Shown here one piece after another: positions 24,906 to 31,612 of a stretch of DNA of 39,099 nt. The notes beneath the pieces are model-generated. The model had not been told where the DNA came from. It made no database searches and saw only the letters and a program-made list of their open reading frames with translations. Positions within the stretch are counted from its first letter, which is position 1; the number at the start of each line of letters is the position of its first letter. The DNA comes from a bacterium (GTDB lineage Bacteria > Krumholzibacteriota > Krumholzibacteriia > LZORAL124-64-63): contig PIVY01000022.1 of assembly GCA_003353795.1 (NCBI GenBank), positions 1 to 39,099 on the forward strand, written 5' to 3'. The translations under genes and the position numbers were made by a program.

Positions 24906-24941
24906 GATATATCTTGCAATGTGGTCGATATAATGTACATT
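24906..24941 (+). promoter_or_regulatory. Promoter/operator region of XRE regulator gene
   Basis: A perfect TATAAT at 24929-24934 is a likely -10 box, though no good -35 is seen at 16-18 bases. Two perfect palindromes flank or overlap it: GATATATC (24906-24913) and AATGTACATT (24932-24941). The second covers half of the -10 box, as expected for an autoregulatory operator of the repressor encoded next. Confidence 0.5.
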
Positions 24942-24973
24942 CATGCCTGTCACCCAGGTACAGGAGGATGGTC

Positions 24974-25189
24974 ATGAAAGACCTCGAGATCGCCAGCAGC
25001 CTGAAGCTGGCGCGGGTAGCCAGGGGCTGGTCGCAGGCAGAACTGGCAGACCGGGTGGATGTCACCCGCCAGACCATCGGCCTCATCGAGGCCGGCCGCT
25101 ACAACCCCTCCATCAAGCTCTGCCTGGCCCTGGCGCGCGCCACGGGACAGGGGCTCGACGACCTCTTCTGGATCCAAGGAGAACGCTGA
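24974..25189 (+). CDS. Small XRE-family (Cro/CI type) transcriptional regulator
   Basis: A 71-residue DNA-binding protein consisting of one helix-turn-helix domain: LKLARVARGWSQAELADRVD, then the recognition helix VTRQTIGLIEAGRYNPSIK, then LCLALARATGQGLDDLFWI. This is the YgzD-like class of minimal XRE regulators that usually pair with a small membrane protein. AGGAGG (24962-24967) is ideally spaced from ATG 24974; an in-frame ATG upstream at 24943 is not needed. Its stop overlaps the next start (TGATG). It probably represses its own two-gene operon through the palindromes upstream. Confidence 0.92.
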   Translation: MKDLEIASSLKLARVARGWSQAELADRVDVTRQTIGLIEAGRYNPSIKLCLALARATGQGLDDLFWIQGER

Positions 25190-25626
25190 TGTTGTTCGAA
25201 AAGACCGAACGCGATGAACGCACCTTCGCCGCCGGCGGCCGGGTCGCCGGCATCTGGCTGGGCGTCACCCACATCCTGCTGGCCGGCGTGATCTTCTACC
25301 GGCTCTACATCCTGGGCCAGCCCGACGAGGAACTCCGCGATTTTCAGACCGTCTTCGCCATCTCCCTGTTCGGGCACATGCTCACCCAGCTCTTCCTGGG
25401 CGGACTGCTGCCGGTGCCGACCTGGCGAGGCATGGTGGTCTGCTACCTGACCCTGGCCGGCGTGATCGCCGCCGTCTGCCTGGCGATCTACGGCGTGCCC
25501 GAGGCGTCGCAGTGGCACAGCACATGGCTGCCCACGTTCCTCGGCCCGGCGATCCTGCTGGGTCTCTACCGTCTGACGGCCTGGCTGGGGCGACGGCGCA
25601 TCGAGAAGCTGATCGCAGAGCAGTAA
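25189..25626 (+). CDS. Four-helix membrane protein paired with XRE regulator
   Basis: A 145-residue inner membrane protein with four predicted helices (GIWLGVTHILLAGVIFYRLY, FQTVFAISLFGHMLTQLFL, VVCYLTLAGVIAAVCLAIYG, LPTFLGPAILLGLYRLTAW) and a basic C-terminal tail. Start and preceding stop share one base, so it is translated with the regulator. Regulator/membrane protein pairs of this kind are widespread; the membrane partner may sense an envelope signal and control the regulator, but this has not been shown for this protein. Confidence 0.78.
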   Translation: MLFEKTERDERTFAAGGRVAGIWLGVTHILLAGVIFYRLYILGQPDEELRDFQTVFAISLFGHMLTQLFLGGLLPVPTWRGMVVCYLTLAGVIAAVCLAIYGVPEASQWHSTWLPTFLGPAILLGLYRLTAWLGRRRIEKLIAEQ

Positions 25627-25661
25627 TATCGTTTCGTGCGCGCCGGGGCCGAGGCACCCCC

Positions 25662-25690
25662 TTGACCCCGCGCGCAGAATCCGTCACAAT
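25662..25690 (+). promoter_or_regulatory. Probable promoter of the sulfur-carrier/selenoprotein operon
   Basis: TTGACC (25662-25667; five of six consensus bases) and CACAAT (25685-25690; four of six) are separated by exactly 17 bases. Transcription from here would include the short reading frame at 25730 and all genes to 28470. Confidence 0.55.
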
Positions 25691-25729
25691 GATCCCTGGA
25701 ATTCACCTCCGATCCTGGAGTCCCGTCCC

Positions 25730-25813
25730 ATGCGTCGCCTCTTCGTCAACCACTTCACCTGAGCCCGCCAGGACGCCGCCCGTGTCCGGCAGGCGCTCAT
25801 CGGTGGTCGCTGA
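25730..25813 (+). CDS. Short reading frame with in-frame TGA, possible selenopeptide or leader
   Basis: From ATG 25730 (GGAG 9 bases upstream) the frame reads MRRLFVNHFT, then TGA at 25760, then ARQDAARVRQALIGGR, then a second TGA at 25811. Codons on both sides of the first TGA are strongly GC-ending, as in real genes of this window, so the frame looks coding across it. The bases after the first TGA fold into a bulged hairpin (GGAC/GTCC core with outer GCC/GGC and GAGC/GCTC pairs). It could be a tiny selenoprotein, a translated leader sensing selenium, or the remnant of a broken gene. I know no family for it. Confidence 0.25.
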
Positions 25814-25923
25814 CGAAGCCCCCTTCTGACGCCCTTTCCGCGAGCCATCCAGCCTGAATCACGGCCCGGCGCCTACTTGAGCGTGTCCTCGAGGTGTGCA
25901 CCCGACCGGAAGACGACTCTTTC

Positions 25924-26169
25924 ATGGCTGGCTATCCAACCCACTGGGACTTCGACGACGTCTTCGACGCCGTCGACCGTGGCTGCGGCGACTTCATCAT
26001 GGACCTGCGCGGGATCATGGCCGACCTCGTCCCCGGTGCCGTGCTCATGATCGCCAGCCGCGACGCCGGCGCTCCCGTGGAGATCCCCGCCTGGTGCCGC
26101 CTCACCGGTCACGCCCTCCTCGACGCGCAGCCACCGTTCTACCTCGTGCGCAAGCGCGACAACACCTGA
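25924..26169 (+). CDS. TusA/SirA-like protein with altered active-site motif
   Basis: An 81-residue protein with the TusA two-layer fold pattern: a cysteine near the N-terminus of a helix (DRGCGDFIMDLRGIMADL, C21), strand GAVLMIASRD, IPAWCRLTGHALL (C58), and the terminal strand FYLVRKR. TusA carries a persulfide on the Cys of a C-P-x-P motif; here the Cys stays but the motif reads C-G-D-F. The 'D-IP-x-W-C-x-x-x-GH' element is typical of the family. ATG 25924 is preferred; GTG 25894 would add ten residues. First full-length gene of the operon, 24 bases before the DsrE-like gene. Probable sulfur or selenium carrier, by family and context. Confidence 0.75.
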   Translation: MAGYPTHWDFDDVFDAVDRGCGDFIMDLRGIMADLVPGAVLMIASRDAGAPVEIPAWCRLTGHALLDAQPPFYLVRKRDNT

Positions 26170-26193
26170 ATCCGCAAACCGAGAGGAACCGTC

Positions 26194-26559
26194 ATGTCGA
26201 ACACATTCTGCGTCACCATCACCGAGAGCAAGACCAACGGCGACAAGGCCACCGTGGGCTTCGTCGTGGCCAATGCCGCCCTGGGTAGCGAGAAGGACAC
26301 CATGGTCTTCCTGAGCACCGACGGCGTCTGGGCGGCCGTCACGGGCGAGGTCGACAAGATCGACGAGGGCGAACCCTTTGCGCCGCTGAAGGACCTGGTG
26401 ACCAAGTTCGTGAATGGCGGCGGCAAGATCCTCGTGTGCTCGCCCTGCATGAAGAAGCGCGGCATCACCGAGAGCGACCTGATCGAAGGCGCCTCGCCCG
26501 CCGGCGGCGCCGCCCTGGTGGAGTGGCTGTCCAGCGGTTCGCCCAGCGTGGCCTACTAG
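26194..26559 (+). CDS. DsrE/DsrF-like sulfur-relay protein
   Basis: A 121-residue cytoplasmic protein with the DsrE-like fold: VTITESKTNGDKATVGFVVA as first strand and helix, then DTMVFLSTDGVWAAV, LVTKFVNGGGKILVCSPCMKKRG and a last helix. The cysteine pair C82-x-x-C85 (CSPC) lies where DsrE-like proteins of the intracellular sulfur-trafficking type keep their active cysteine. AGAGGAA precedes the ATG. It stands between two TusA-like proteins, and DsrE and TusA proteins are known to pass persulfide sulfur between them. Only one base separates its stop from the next ATG, so the two are coupled. Confidence 0.85.
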   Translation: MSNTFCVTITESKTNGDKATVGFVVANAALGSEKDTMVFLSTDGVWAAVTGEVDKIDEGEPFAPLKDLVTKFVNGGGKILVCSPCMKKRGITESDLIEGASPAGGAALVEWLSSGSPSVAY

Positions 26560-26560
26560 C

Positions 26561-27307
26561 ATGGACCACCTGGGAGACCTGACGCCGGATCACGTGTTCG
26601 ACGGCGGGGATCTCGACTGCGGCAGCGGTCTCGTGCTGCTCATCCGCGAGCACATGCTCGCTGTGCCCGAGGGCGGCGTCCTGGAGATGCGTTCGGTCGA
26701 GATCACCGTGGCCGACGACTTGCCGCCGTGGTGCCGCATGGTGGGACACGAGTATCTCGGCGAACTTCCGGGCGAGGCGCCGAAGCAGAAGCGCTTCTTC
26801 GTGCGCAAGAGCCGGGGCGAGGCGGTGCAGGCCGAGGAGCAGGCGCTTCAGAAGGACAAGGAGCGAGCGCGACTGTACGAGTGGCGTCTCCGCGCGCGTG
26901 CCTCGGGCCATCTCGCGACCACGGTCTACTGTCGCAACTTCAAGTGGACCCTGGGCCAGCCGGCCAGCTTCGAGGAGCGGGACGCGCATCCGTCGGCCGT
27001 CGAGGCGCTTCTGGGCGCCCTGGCGAGCGACCTGGCCACCGGCTTCGCCACCGCGTGCGCCCAGGCCGGTCTCGAGGTGGACGATATCGAACTCACCGCT
27101 CGCGGTCGCCTGCACGACGTCATGGCCCACCTGGGGCTCTCGGACGGCGATCCGTCCTTCGCCGCCATCGAGGTGAAGCTGTTCGCCTCGACCTTCGACG
27201 ACGCGGATCGCGTGCGCGAGGTCTGGCAGACCGTCGTGGCGCGGTCGCCCCTGGCGGCCACACTCGCCAAGGCGACCGAACTGGAGACCAGGATCGCCAT
27301 CGTATGA
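26561..27307 (+). CDS. TusA-like / OsmC-like fusion protein
   Basis: A 248-residue fusion. Residues 1-84 repeat the altered TusA pattern of the gene two upstream: C20 in DLDCGSGLVLLIREH (C-G-S-G instead of C-P-x-P), then DLPPWCRMVGHEYL and FFVRKS. A charged helical linker (about 88-112) leads to an OsmC-like domain (about 115-248): TVYCRNFKW, HPSAVEALLGALASDLATGF, IELTARGRLHD, IEVKLFAS and SPLAATL. OsmC peroxidases use a cysteine in the long central helix; here the helix reads A-S-D-L, so that residue is absent, although C166 follows. This suggests binding or carrier use rather than peroxide removal. Its stop overlaps a possible ATG of the next gene (27304). Confidence 0.8.
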   Translation: MDHLGDLTPDHVFDGGDLDCGSGLVLLIREHMLAVPEGGVLEMRSVEITVADDLPPWCRMVGHEYLGELPGEAPKQKRFFVRKSRGEAVQAEEQALQKDKERARLYEWRLRARASGHLATTVYCRNFKWTLGQPASFEERDAHPSAVEALLGALASDLATGFATACAQAGLEVDDIELTARGRLHDVMAHLGLSDGDPSFAAIEVKLFASTFDDADRVREVWQTVVARSPLAATLAKATELETRIAIV

Positions 27308-27315
27308 GGAGCGAC

Positions 27316-28470
27316 ATGTTCAACGTGACCCAGGTAGGCAGCTGGCCCCGATCCCGCGAACTCCTGCGGGCGCTGCGCGACAAGCAACGCGGACTGATGA
27401 CCCGTGCGGATTTCGAGCGGATCGCCGACCAGGAGGTCCGCCGCTGCGTGCAGCACCAGGTGGACGCCGGCGTGGACGTGGTCGTGGACGGCGAACACCG
27501 TCGCGACAACTTCTACTCCTTCGTCACCGACAAGCTCGACGGTACGCGCCTCATGAGCCTGGCCGAGATGCTCGACACGGTGGACGACAAGGCTGCTTTC
27601 GAGGAGATGCTCTCGACCCTCGACGTGCCGGCGTCGGCCATTCGCAATCCCACTTGCACGGGCAAGCTCGCGCGCCGCGAGCCACTGGCCGTGGCCGAAC
27701 TCGAGTTCGTGCAGCAGCTCACGGACCGCCCCGTGAAGGTGACGCTGCCCGGGCCATATCTGCTGACGCGGTCCATGTGGGTGGGTGCCTTCTCGAGGTC
27801 CGGCTACGCCGACAAGACCGAGCTGGGCGACGACGTGGTGCGCATCCTGCGCGATGAACTCGTCGAGCTGCGCGATCGAGGCGCCGCGTTCGTGCAGTTC
27901 GACGAGCCGGTTCTCACGGAGATCGTCCTGAGCGAAGACGACCACAAGCGCACCTTCATGTGAGCAACCCTCGCCACCCGCCGTGATGCGGGTGCCGAGC
28001 TGGAGTACGCGGCCGAACTGATCAACCGGGTCGTCGACGGCGTGAGCGGCGTGCGCACCGGTCTGCACGTCTGTCGGGGCAACTGGAGCCGCCAGGAAGA
28101 CGTGCTGCTCACCGGCGACTATCACGCACTTCTGCCCGCCTTCGAGGCCATGCGGGTGCAGCAGTTCGTGCTGGAGTACGCCACGCCGCGCGCGGGGGAG
28201 CTGAGCATCGTGGGCGAGGCGCTGAAGGACCGCGAACTCGGACTGGGATGCGTGAACCCGCGCACCGACGAGGCCGAGGATCCGGCGTCCATCGTGGCGC
28301 GAGCCGAGGAGGCGCTGCAGTTCTACCGGCCGGACCAGATCTGGCTCAATCCGGACTGCGGATTCGGGTGCTTCGCCAGCCGATGCGTGAACGAGGAGGC
28401 GCACGCCGTGGCGAAGCTGCGATCGATGACGACGGCGGCGGCGATCCTGCGCGAGCGGCACGGATCGTAG
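27316..28470 (+). CDS. MetE-like methyltransferase, probable selenoprotein (in-frame TGA 27961-27963)
   Basis: A 384-residue single-domain relative of cobalamin-independent methionine synthase, which transfers a methyl group to a zinc-bound thiol. The frame from ATG 27316 (AGGAG just upstream) reads VTQVGSWPRSRELL, VVVDGEHRRDNFYSF, VTLPGPYLLTRSMW and FVQFDEPVLTE, then TGA at codon 216, then continues in the same frame to 28470. All four expected zinc ligands lie after the TGA: H251-x-C253 (LHVCRGNWS), E287 (VLEYATPR) and C348 (NPDCGFG). Normal termination would leave a protein with no metal site, and the downstream half could not start well alone. The TGA sits in F-M-(U)-A-T-L; I recall cysteine here in relatives. 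A hairpin follows. Alternative: pseudogene or base error. Confidence 0.75.
27961..27999 (+). promoter_or_regulatory. Candidate bacterial SECIS element following in-frame TGA
   Basis: The TGA (27961-27963) is followed by a hairpin: CTCG/CGAG (27970-27973 with 27996-27999), a C-C mismatch, then a perfect seven-pair stem CACCCGC/GCGGGTG (27975-27981 with 27988-27994) and loop CGTGAT (27982-27987). Counting the T of TGA as 1, loop G and T are at 23 and 24, the positions of the SelB-contacting G23 and U24 in the E. coli fdhF element. The lower-stem length and spacing are as expected for bacterial selenocysteine insertion. Confidence 0.7.
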
Positions 28471-28520
28471 AATCCACGCCGCGTATGCGAGACCGGCCTG
28501 GACGCGGGCCTATACTGGAC

Positions 28521-28526
28521 TATAAT
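28521..28526 (+). promoter_or_regulatory. Probable -10 box before Nfu gene
   Basis: A perfect TATAAT lies 74 bases before the Nfu start in a short AT-rich patch that follows the methyltransferase stop. The -35 region (CTGGAC at 28498-28503, 17 bases upstream) is only a weak match. It suggests that the Nfu gene has its own promoter. Confidence 0.45.
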
Positions 28527-28600
28527 TGTAATGAATATCGCAGCCGCCTCGGTTGGAGCCCCGCCGGGAAACGCCGACACCTCGCCACCGGAGATCGATC

Positions 28601-29197
28601 ATGACCCAGCCTGCCCAGGATATCGCCATCACCGCAAAGCCGGCCACCGATCCCCAGGTCTGCTCATTCATGATCGACCGCCCGCTGCACGAGGGGCGCG
28701 CCGTCTACTGCCGCACCATCGAGGCCGCCGCGGGTTCGCCATTGCTGGAGGAGTTGTTCGCGGTCGCCGACCTGCGTGAGGTCATCGTCGACGGCCCGGT
28801 GCTGACCATCGCCAAGAACGGCGACGCCACCTGGCAGCAACTCGGTCCGCGCATCGCCGCCGCAGTCCGTGGCGCGCTTGCCTCCGGCACACCTCCCGTC
28901 GCCGCGAACAACGCCGAGCCCACGGCTGCCGAGGAAGATATCCGCCAGACGGTGGAGTGGATCCTGCGCGAACGCGTCAATCCGCAGATCGAGTCGCACG
29001 GCGGATTCGTGGAGGTGCGCGACGTCCAGGACACCACGGTCTTCCTGGTGATGGGCGGCGGTTGCCAGGGCTGTTCGTCGGCCAAGGCGACCATGCGTGG
29101 CGGTGTGGAGAAGGCGCTGCGTCAGGCCGTGCCGGAGATCACCGAGATCGTCGACCTCACCGACCACGCCTCGGGAGAGAACCCCTACTACAAGTAG
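28601..29197 (+). CDS. Nfu-type Fe-S cluster carrier (NifU C-terminal domain)
   Basis: A 198-residue cytoplasmic protein with two domains. Residues 18-92 resemble the Nfu N-terminal domain (CSFMIDRPLHEGRAVYC, SPLLEELFAVADLREVIVDG, VLTIAKNGDATWQQL), which binds client proteins. After a linker, residues 110-198 are the NifU-like domain (IRQTVEWILRERVNPQIESH, GGFVEV, FLVMGGGCQGCSSAKATM) with the cluster-binding C155-x-x-C158. It receives and passes on [4Fe-4S] clusters. GGAG is 7 bases before ATG 28601. It follows the sulfur-carrier operon on the same strand after a 130-base gap and converges on the desaturase gene with 12 bases between. Confidence 0.92.
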   Translation: MTQPAQDIAITAKPATDPQVCSFMIDRPLHEGRAVYCRTIEAAAGSPLLEELFAVADLREVIVDGPVLTIAKNGDATWQQLGPRIAAAVRGALASGTPPVAANNAEPTAAEEDIRQTVEWILRERVNPQIESHGGFVEVRDVQDTTVFLVMGGGCQGCSSAKATMRGGVEKALRQAVPEITEIVDLTDHASGENPYYK

Positions 29198-29209
29198 GTT
29201 GGGTGCCGG

Positions 29210-30223
29210 CTACCAGGCCCGTACCCGCGGCCGCCCCCGGATCGCCCGGAAGCTGACCATCTTCTGGTTCTGCTCGTCCCAGAGATTCATGGCTACCGAT
29301 CTCAAGCTGCGGCCGACGGTCAGCGGCTTGACCGACTGGAGCACCGGGACCGAGTCCTGGCAGGCCTGCAGATGGTAGTTGGGAATGCGCGGCCGCAGGT
29401 GGTGGATGTGGTGCAGACCGATGCTGCCGGTGAACCACTGCAACACCCGTGGCAGCTTGTAGTAGGAACTGCCCTTGAGCGCCGCCTGCAGCGGGTCGCG
29501 ATCCTCGTGGCGAGTCCAGTAGGTGTCCTCGTACTGGTGCTGCACGTAGAAGAGCCAGACGCCGACGGTCCACGAGATCACGATCACCGGCAACTGGACC
29601 AGCACGTACGCCTTCCAGCCCAGGGTCAGCGCGACGGCGGCGAAGATGCCGACCAGCGCCAGGTTGGTCACCATCACGCTCATGGCCGCCTGCTTGCCCG
29701 CTCCACGGTGCGGAATGCGGTACGAGATGAGCGACAGCCAGAACGGTACCACCAGCAGCAGAAAGAACGGGTTGCGCACCAGCCGGTAGCCCAGGCGCTT
29801 GCGACGCGATGCGGCCAGATACTCGTCCACCGTCATGGTCCACACGTCGCCGGTGCCGCGGTTGTCGAGATCGCCGGCGGTGGCGTGGTGGGCGATGTGG
29901 CTGCGGCGCCAGTCGTCGAAGGGTGTGAAACTGAGGATGCCCGTGACGTAGCCCACGATGCGATTGGCGCGCTTGGAAGCGAAGAACGAGCCGTGGCAGC
30001 AGTCGTGGAAGAAGATGAAGATACGCATGGCCAGGGCCGACGCGGGCAGGGCCAGGGCGACGGTCACCAGGTAGGGCCAGCCGCGGACCACGCTGAAGGC
30101 CATGAGCGACAGCACCGCGAAGTACGGCACGATGGTGTTGACCAGCTGCCAGACGGCCTTGCGCGTATCCGAGCGGCTGAATGCGGCGATGGCGCGGCTC
30201 CAGTTCGACCGGTCGCCGGACAT
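29210..30223 (-). CDS. Membrane fatty acid desaturase
   Basis: A 337-residue integral membrane diiron enzyme that inserts double bonds into acyl chains using oxygen. The three histidine boxes are complete: HDCCHG (H-x3-H), HIAHHA (H-x2-HH) and HHIHH (H-x2-HH, in LHHIHHLRPRIPNYHL). Hydrophobic helices surround them (VPYFAVLSLMAFSVV, LPASALAMRIFIFF, VGIFAAVALTLGW, LPVIVISWTVGVW). I start at ATG 30223, with AGGTGG a few bases upstream; ATG 30250 would add nine residues. Need for O2 suggests the organism meets oxygen. Regiospecificity cannot be read from sequence. Confidence 0.93.
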   Translation of the reverse strand: MSGDRSNWSRAIAAFSRSDTRKAVWQLVNTIVPYFAVLSLMAFSVVRGWPYLVTVALALPASALAMRIFIFFHDCCHGSFFASKRANRIVGYVTGILSFTPFDDWRRSHIAHHATAGDLDNRGTGDVWTMTVDEYLAASRRKRLGYRLVRNPFFLLLVVPFWLSLISYRIPHRGAGKQAAMSVMVTNLALVGIFAAVALTLGWKAYVLVQLPVIVISWTVGVWLFYVQHQYEDTYWTRHEDRDPLQAALKGSSYYKLPRVLQWFTGSIGLHHIHHLRPRIPNYHLQACQDSVPVLQSVKPLTVGRSLRSVAMNLWDEQNQKMVSFRAIRGRPRVRAW

Positions 30224-30362
30224 CGTCCCACCTGTAGTTTCGTTGAGCATGGTCCCTCGGGGGTCTTGGGGGGGGAAACGGCGACGCCGTTTCCAGAGGA
30301 CAATATAGGGGCAAAACCCTCCGGCTCCCAAGACGTTCCGCCCAGACGGTCTCCGTCAACGA

Positions 30363-30395
30363 ACGAGCCGGCAGCGAAGATCGCTGCCGGCTCGT
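30363..30395 (-). terminator. Perfect 14-bp hairpin, probable terminator of the following exported-protein gene
   Basis: ACGAGCCGGCAGCG pairs fully with CGCTGCCGGCTCGT around a 5-base loop. It lies 26 bases past the stop of the minus-strand gene ending at 30422. The run after it on that strand (TCGTTGACGG) is poor in T, so termination may be weak or factor-aided. Confidence 0.55.
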
Positions 30396-30421
30396 GGCGA
30401 GGTCCTGCGGACCGGATAGAT

Positions 30422-31210
30422 CTACCGGTACAGGGCCTTGACGTCGCTGAGAGTCTGGTTCTCCACCGCGATCACGCCCTGGGGATCGTACAGCACCAGG
30501 TTCTGGCCCATGGCCGAGCCGGAGCCCAGGAACTGGTAGGGCTGCGCCGAAGCGATGACGCGGCCCGCGCCGACGGCCACCTCGGCGACACCGGCGCCGA
30601 GGGTCAAGTCGGCATTCTGCAGCAGAATCATGCCGCCTCCCGGCACATTGATGTCGCCGTGGGTGGAGCAGTTCCAGCCCTGGATGTCGCCATCAGTGAT
30701 GGCGTTGGGAACGTTGAACACCTCGTGGCCGGTATCCATGATGGTCACGACGTTGTTGCAATCCTCAGCTGCCATGCTGAAGCCGCCCGGCATGGGGGAG
30801 CCGATGCCGATCTCGCCGAAGTAGTGAGCCATGCCCAGGAGCACGACGCCGCCACCGCTGGCGAAGGTATCGAACCAGCCGGCGTTGGCGCTGACGATGT
30901 TGTTGAAGGCCATTGCTTGCTGATTGGAGATGATCACCTTGTCGAAGGGCGAGAGATCGACACTGCCGATGTCGCCGCTGCCATACACCGTGAAGGCGAT
31001 GGCGTTGGCCACCAGGATGTCGTCGTCGGCCGTCGAGCCCCAGGGGAGATTGTCGCGGAAGATGGCGACGTTGGTCAGGGCCAGTCCGCTGTCCGGGACA
31101 TAGCTGTAAGGCGTGGACGGGATCGCGCGCTGGCCATCCCATTCGGTGCTGGTGCCGGCGAAGGCCGCCGTGGCCATGAGTAATACTGCAAACACGATGA
31201 CGTAGCGCAT
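30422..31210 (-). CDS. Exported protein of unknown function
   Basis: A 262-residue protein with signal peptide (MRYVIVFAVLLMATAAFA, cleavage before GTS). The mature chain alternates strands and small helices: ALTNVAIFRDNLPWG, DDILVANAIAFTVYGSGDI, DKVIISNQQAMAF, GGGVVLLGMAHYFGE, RVIASAQPYQFLG and NLVLYD. The sequence 'xxYDKVIISxxQ ... FxxGGGVVLLG' recalls the glutamine-amidotransferase-like Rossmann domains (DUF4350 type) found in exported proteins, without visible catalytic Cys-His-Glu. GGAGGGG precedes the ATG. Transcribed from its own promoter (31334-31362). Function unknown. Confidence 0.65.
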   Translation of the reverse strand: MRYVIVFAVLLMATAAFAGTSTEWDGQRAIPSTPYSYVPDSGLALTNVAIFRDNLPWGSTADDDILVANAIAFTVYGSGDIGSVDLSPFDKVIISNQQAMAFNNIVSANAGWFDTFASGGGVVLLGMAHYFGEIGIGSPMPGGFSMAAEDCNNVVTIMDTGHEVFNVPNAITDGDIQGWNCSTHGDINVPGGGMILLQNADLTLGAGVAEVAVGAGRVIASAQPYQFLGSGSAMGQNLVLYDPQGVIAVENQTLSDVKALYR

Positions 31211-31612
31211 ATTCCCCTCCAGGGAAAGACATTACGAGTTAACTGGCGCGAATGATTGTTGTTTTGGGCGAGATGCTGATCCACAATCGCGTCACCGTCG
31301 CGAGATCTTACCACATGTCCGGCGAACGGGGCATTGATATGTCATAAATCTTACCCTGGCAACAATTGCTGATATCTTTATCGGGATCTCTATCATGTTT
31401 CTGCGATATCTTCCCTCCGGAACTCATAACACGGAATCAAGTCGCCACGACCATACTGACGACCCTGATCGACTTCGCCATGGCCATGCTTCTCAGGTTT
31501 GCCCACCCGTCCGATGGAATCGGTCGATGCGGACAACCCTGGCGATTTCCACCCAACGCACTGACCTTCTTGAATATCCGATCCCGGTACGATCCTCACC
31601 CAGGGACGCCGC
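31211..31612. other. Divergent intergenic region before Ser/Thr kinase gene
   Basis: About 400 bases with no convincing gene. It holds the minus-strand promoter at 31334-31362 and a longer stretch (31400-31612) before the kinase in which I find no clear promoter or conserved protein. Short plus-strand frames here do not have the codon pattern of neighbouring genes. Confidence 0.5.
31334..31362 (-). promoter_or_regulatory. Probable promoter of exported-protein gene
   Basis: Read on the minus strand: TTGCCA (31362-31357; five of six -35 bases), 17-base spacer, TATCAA (31339-31334; four of six -10 bases). It would give a leader of a little over 110 bases to the ATG at 31210. Confidence 0.5.

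Noticed and set aside
25811-25813. Second TGA of the short frame as another selenocysteine codon
   Set aside because: After it the codon pattern stops looking coding and no hairpin with a suitable loop follows.
25855-25857. TGA upstream of and in frame with the TusA-like gene, read as a selenocysteine codon in a longer TusA protein
   Set aside because: The upstream translation does not resemble TusA, and the family fold is complete from ATG 25924.
27316-28470. Simple pseudogene reading for the MetE-like gene
   Set aside because: There is only one stop, no frameshift, intact motifs on both sides and a well-placed hairpin. Still possible if reads do not support the TGA.
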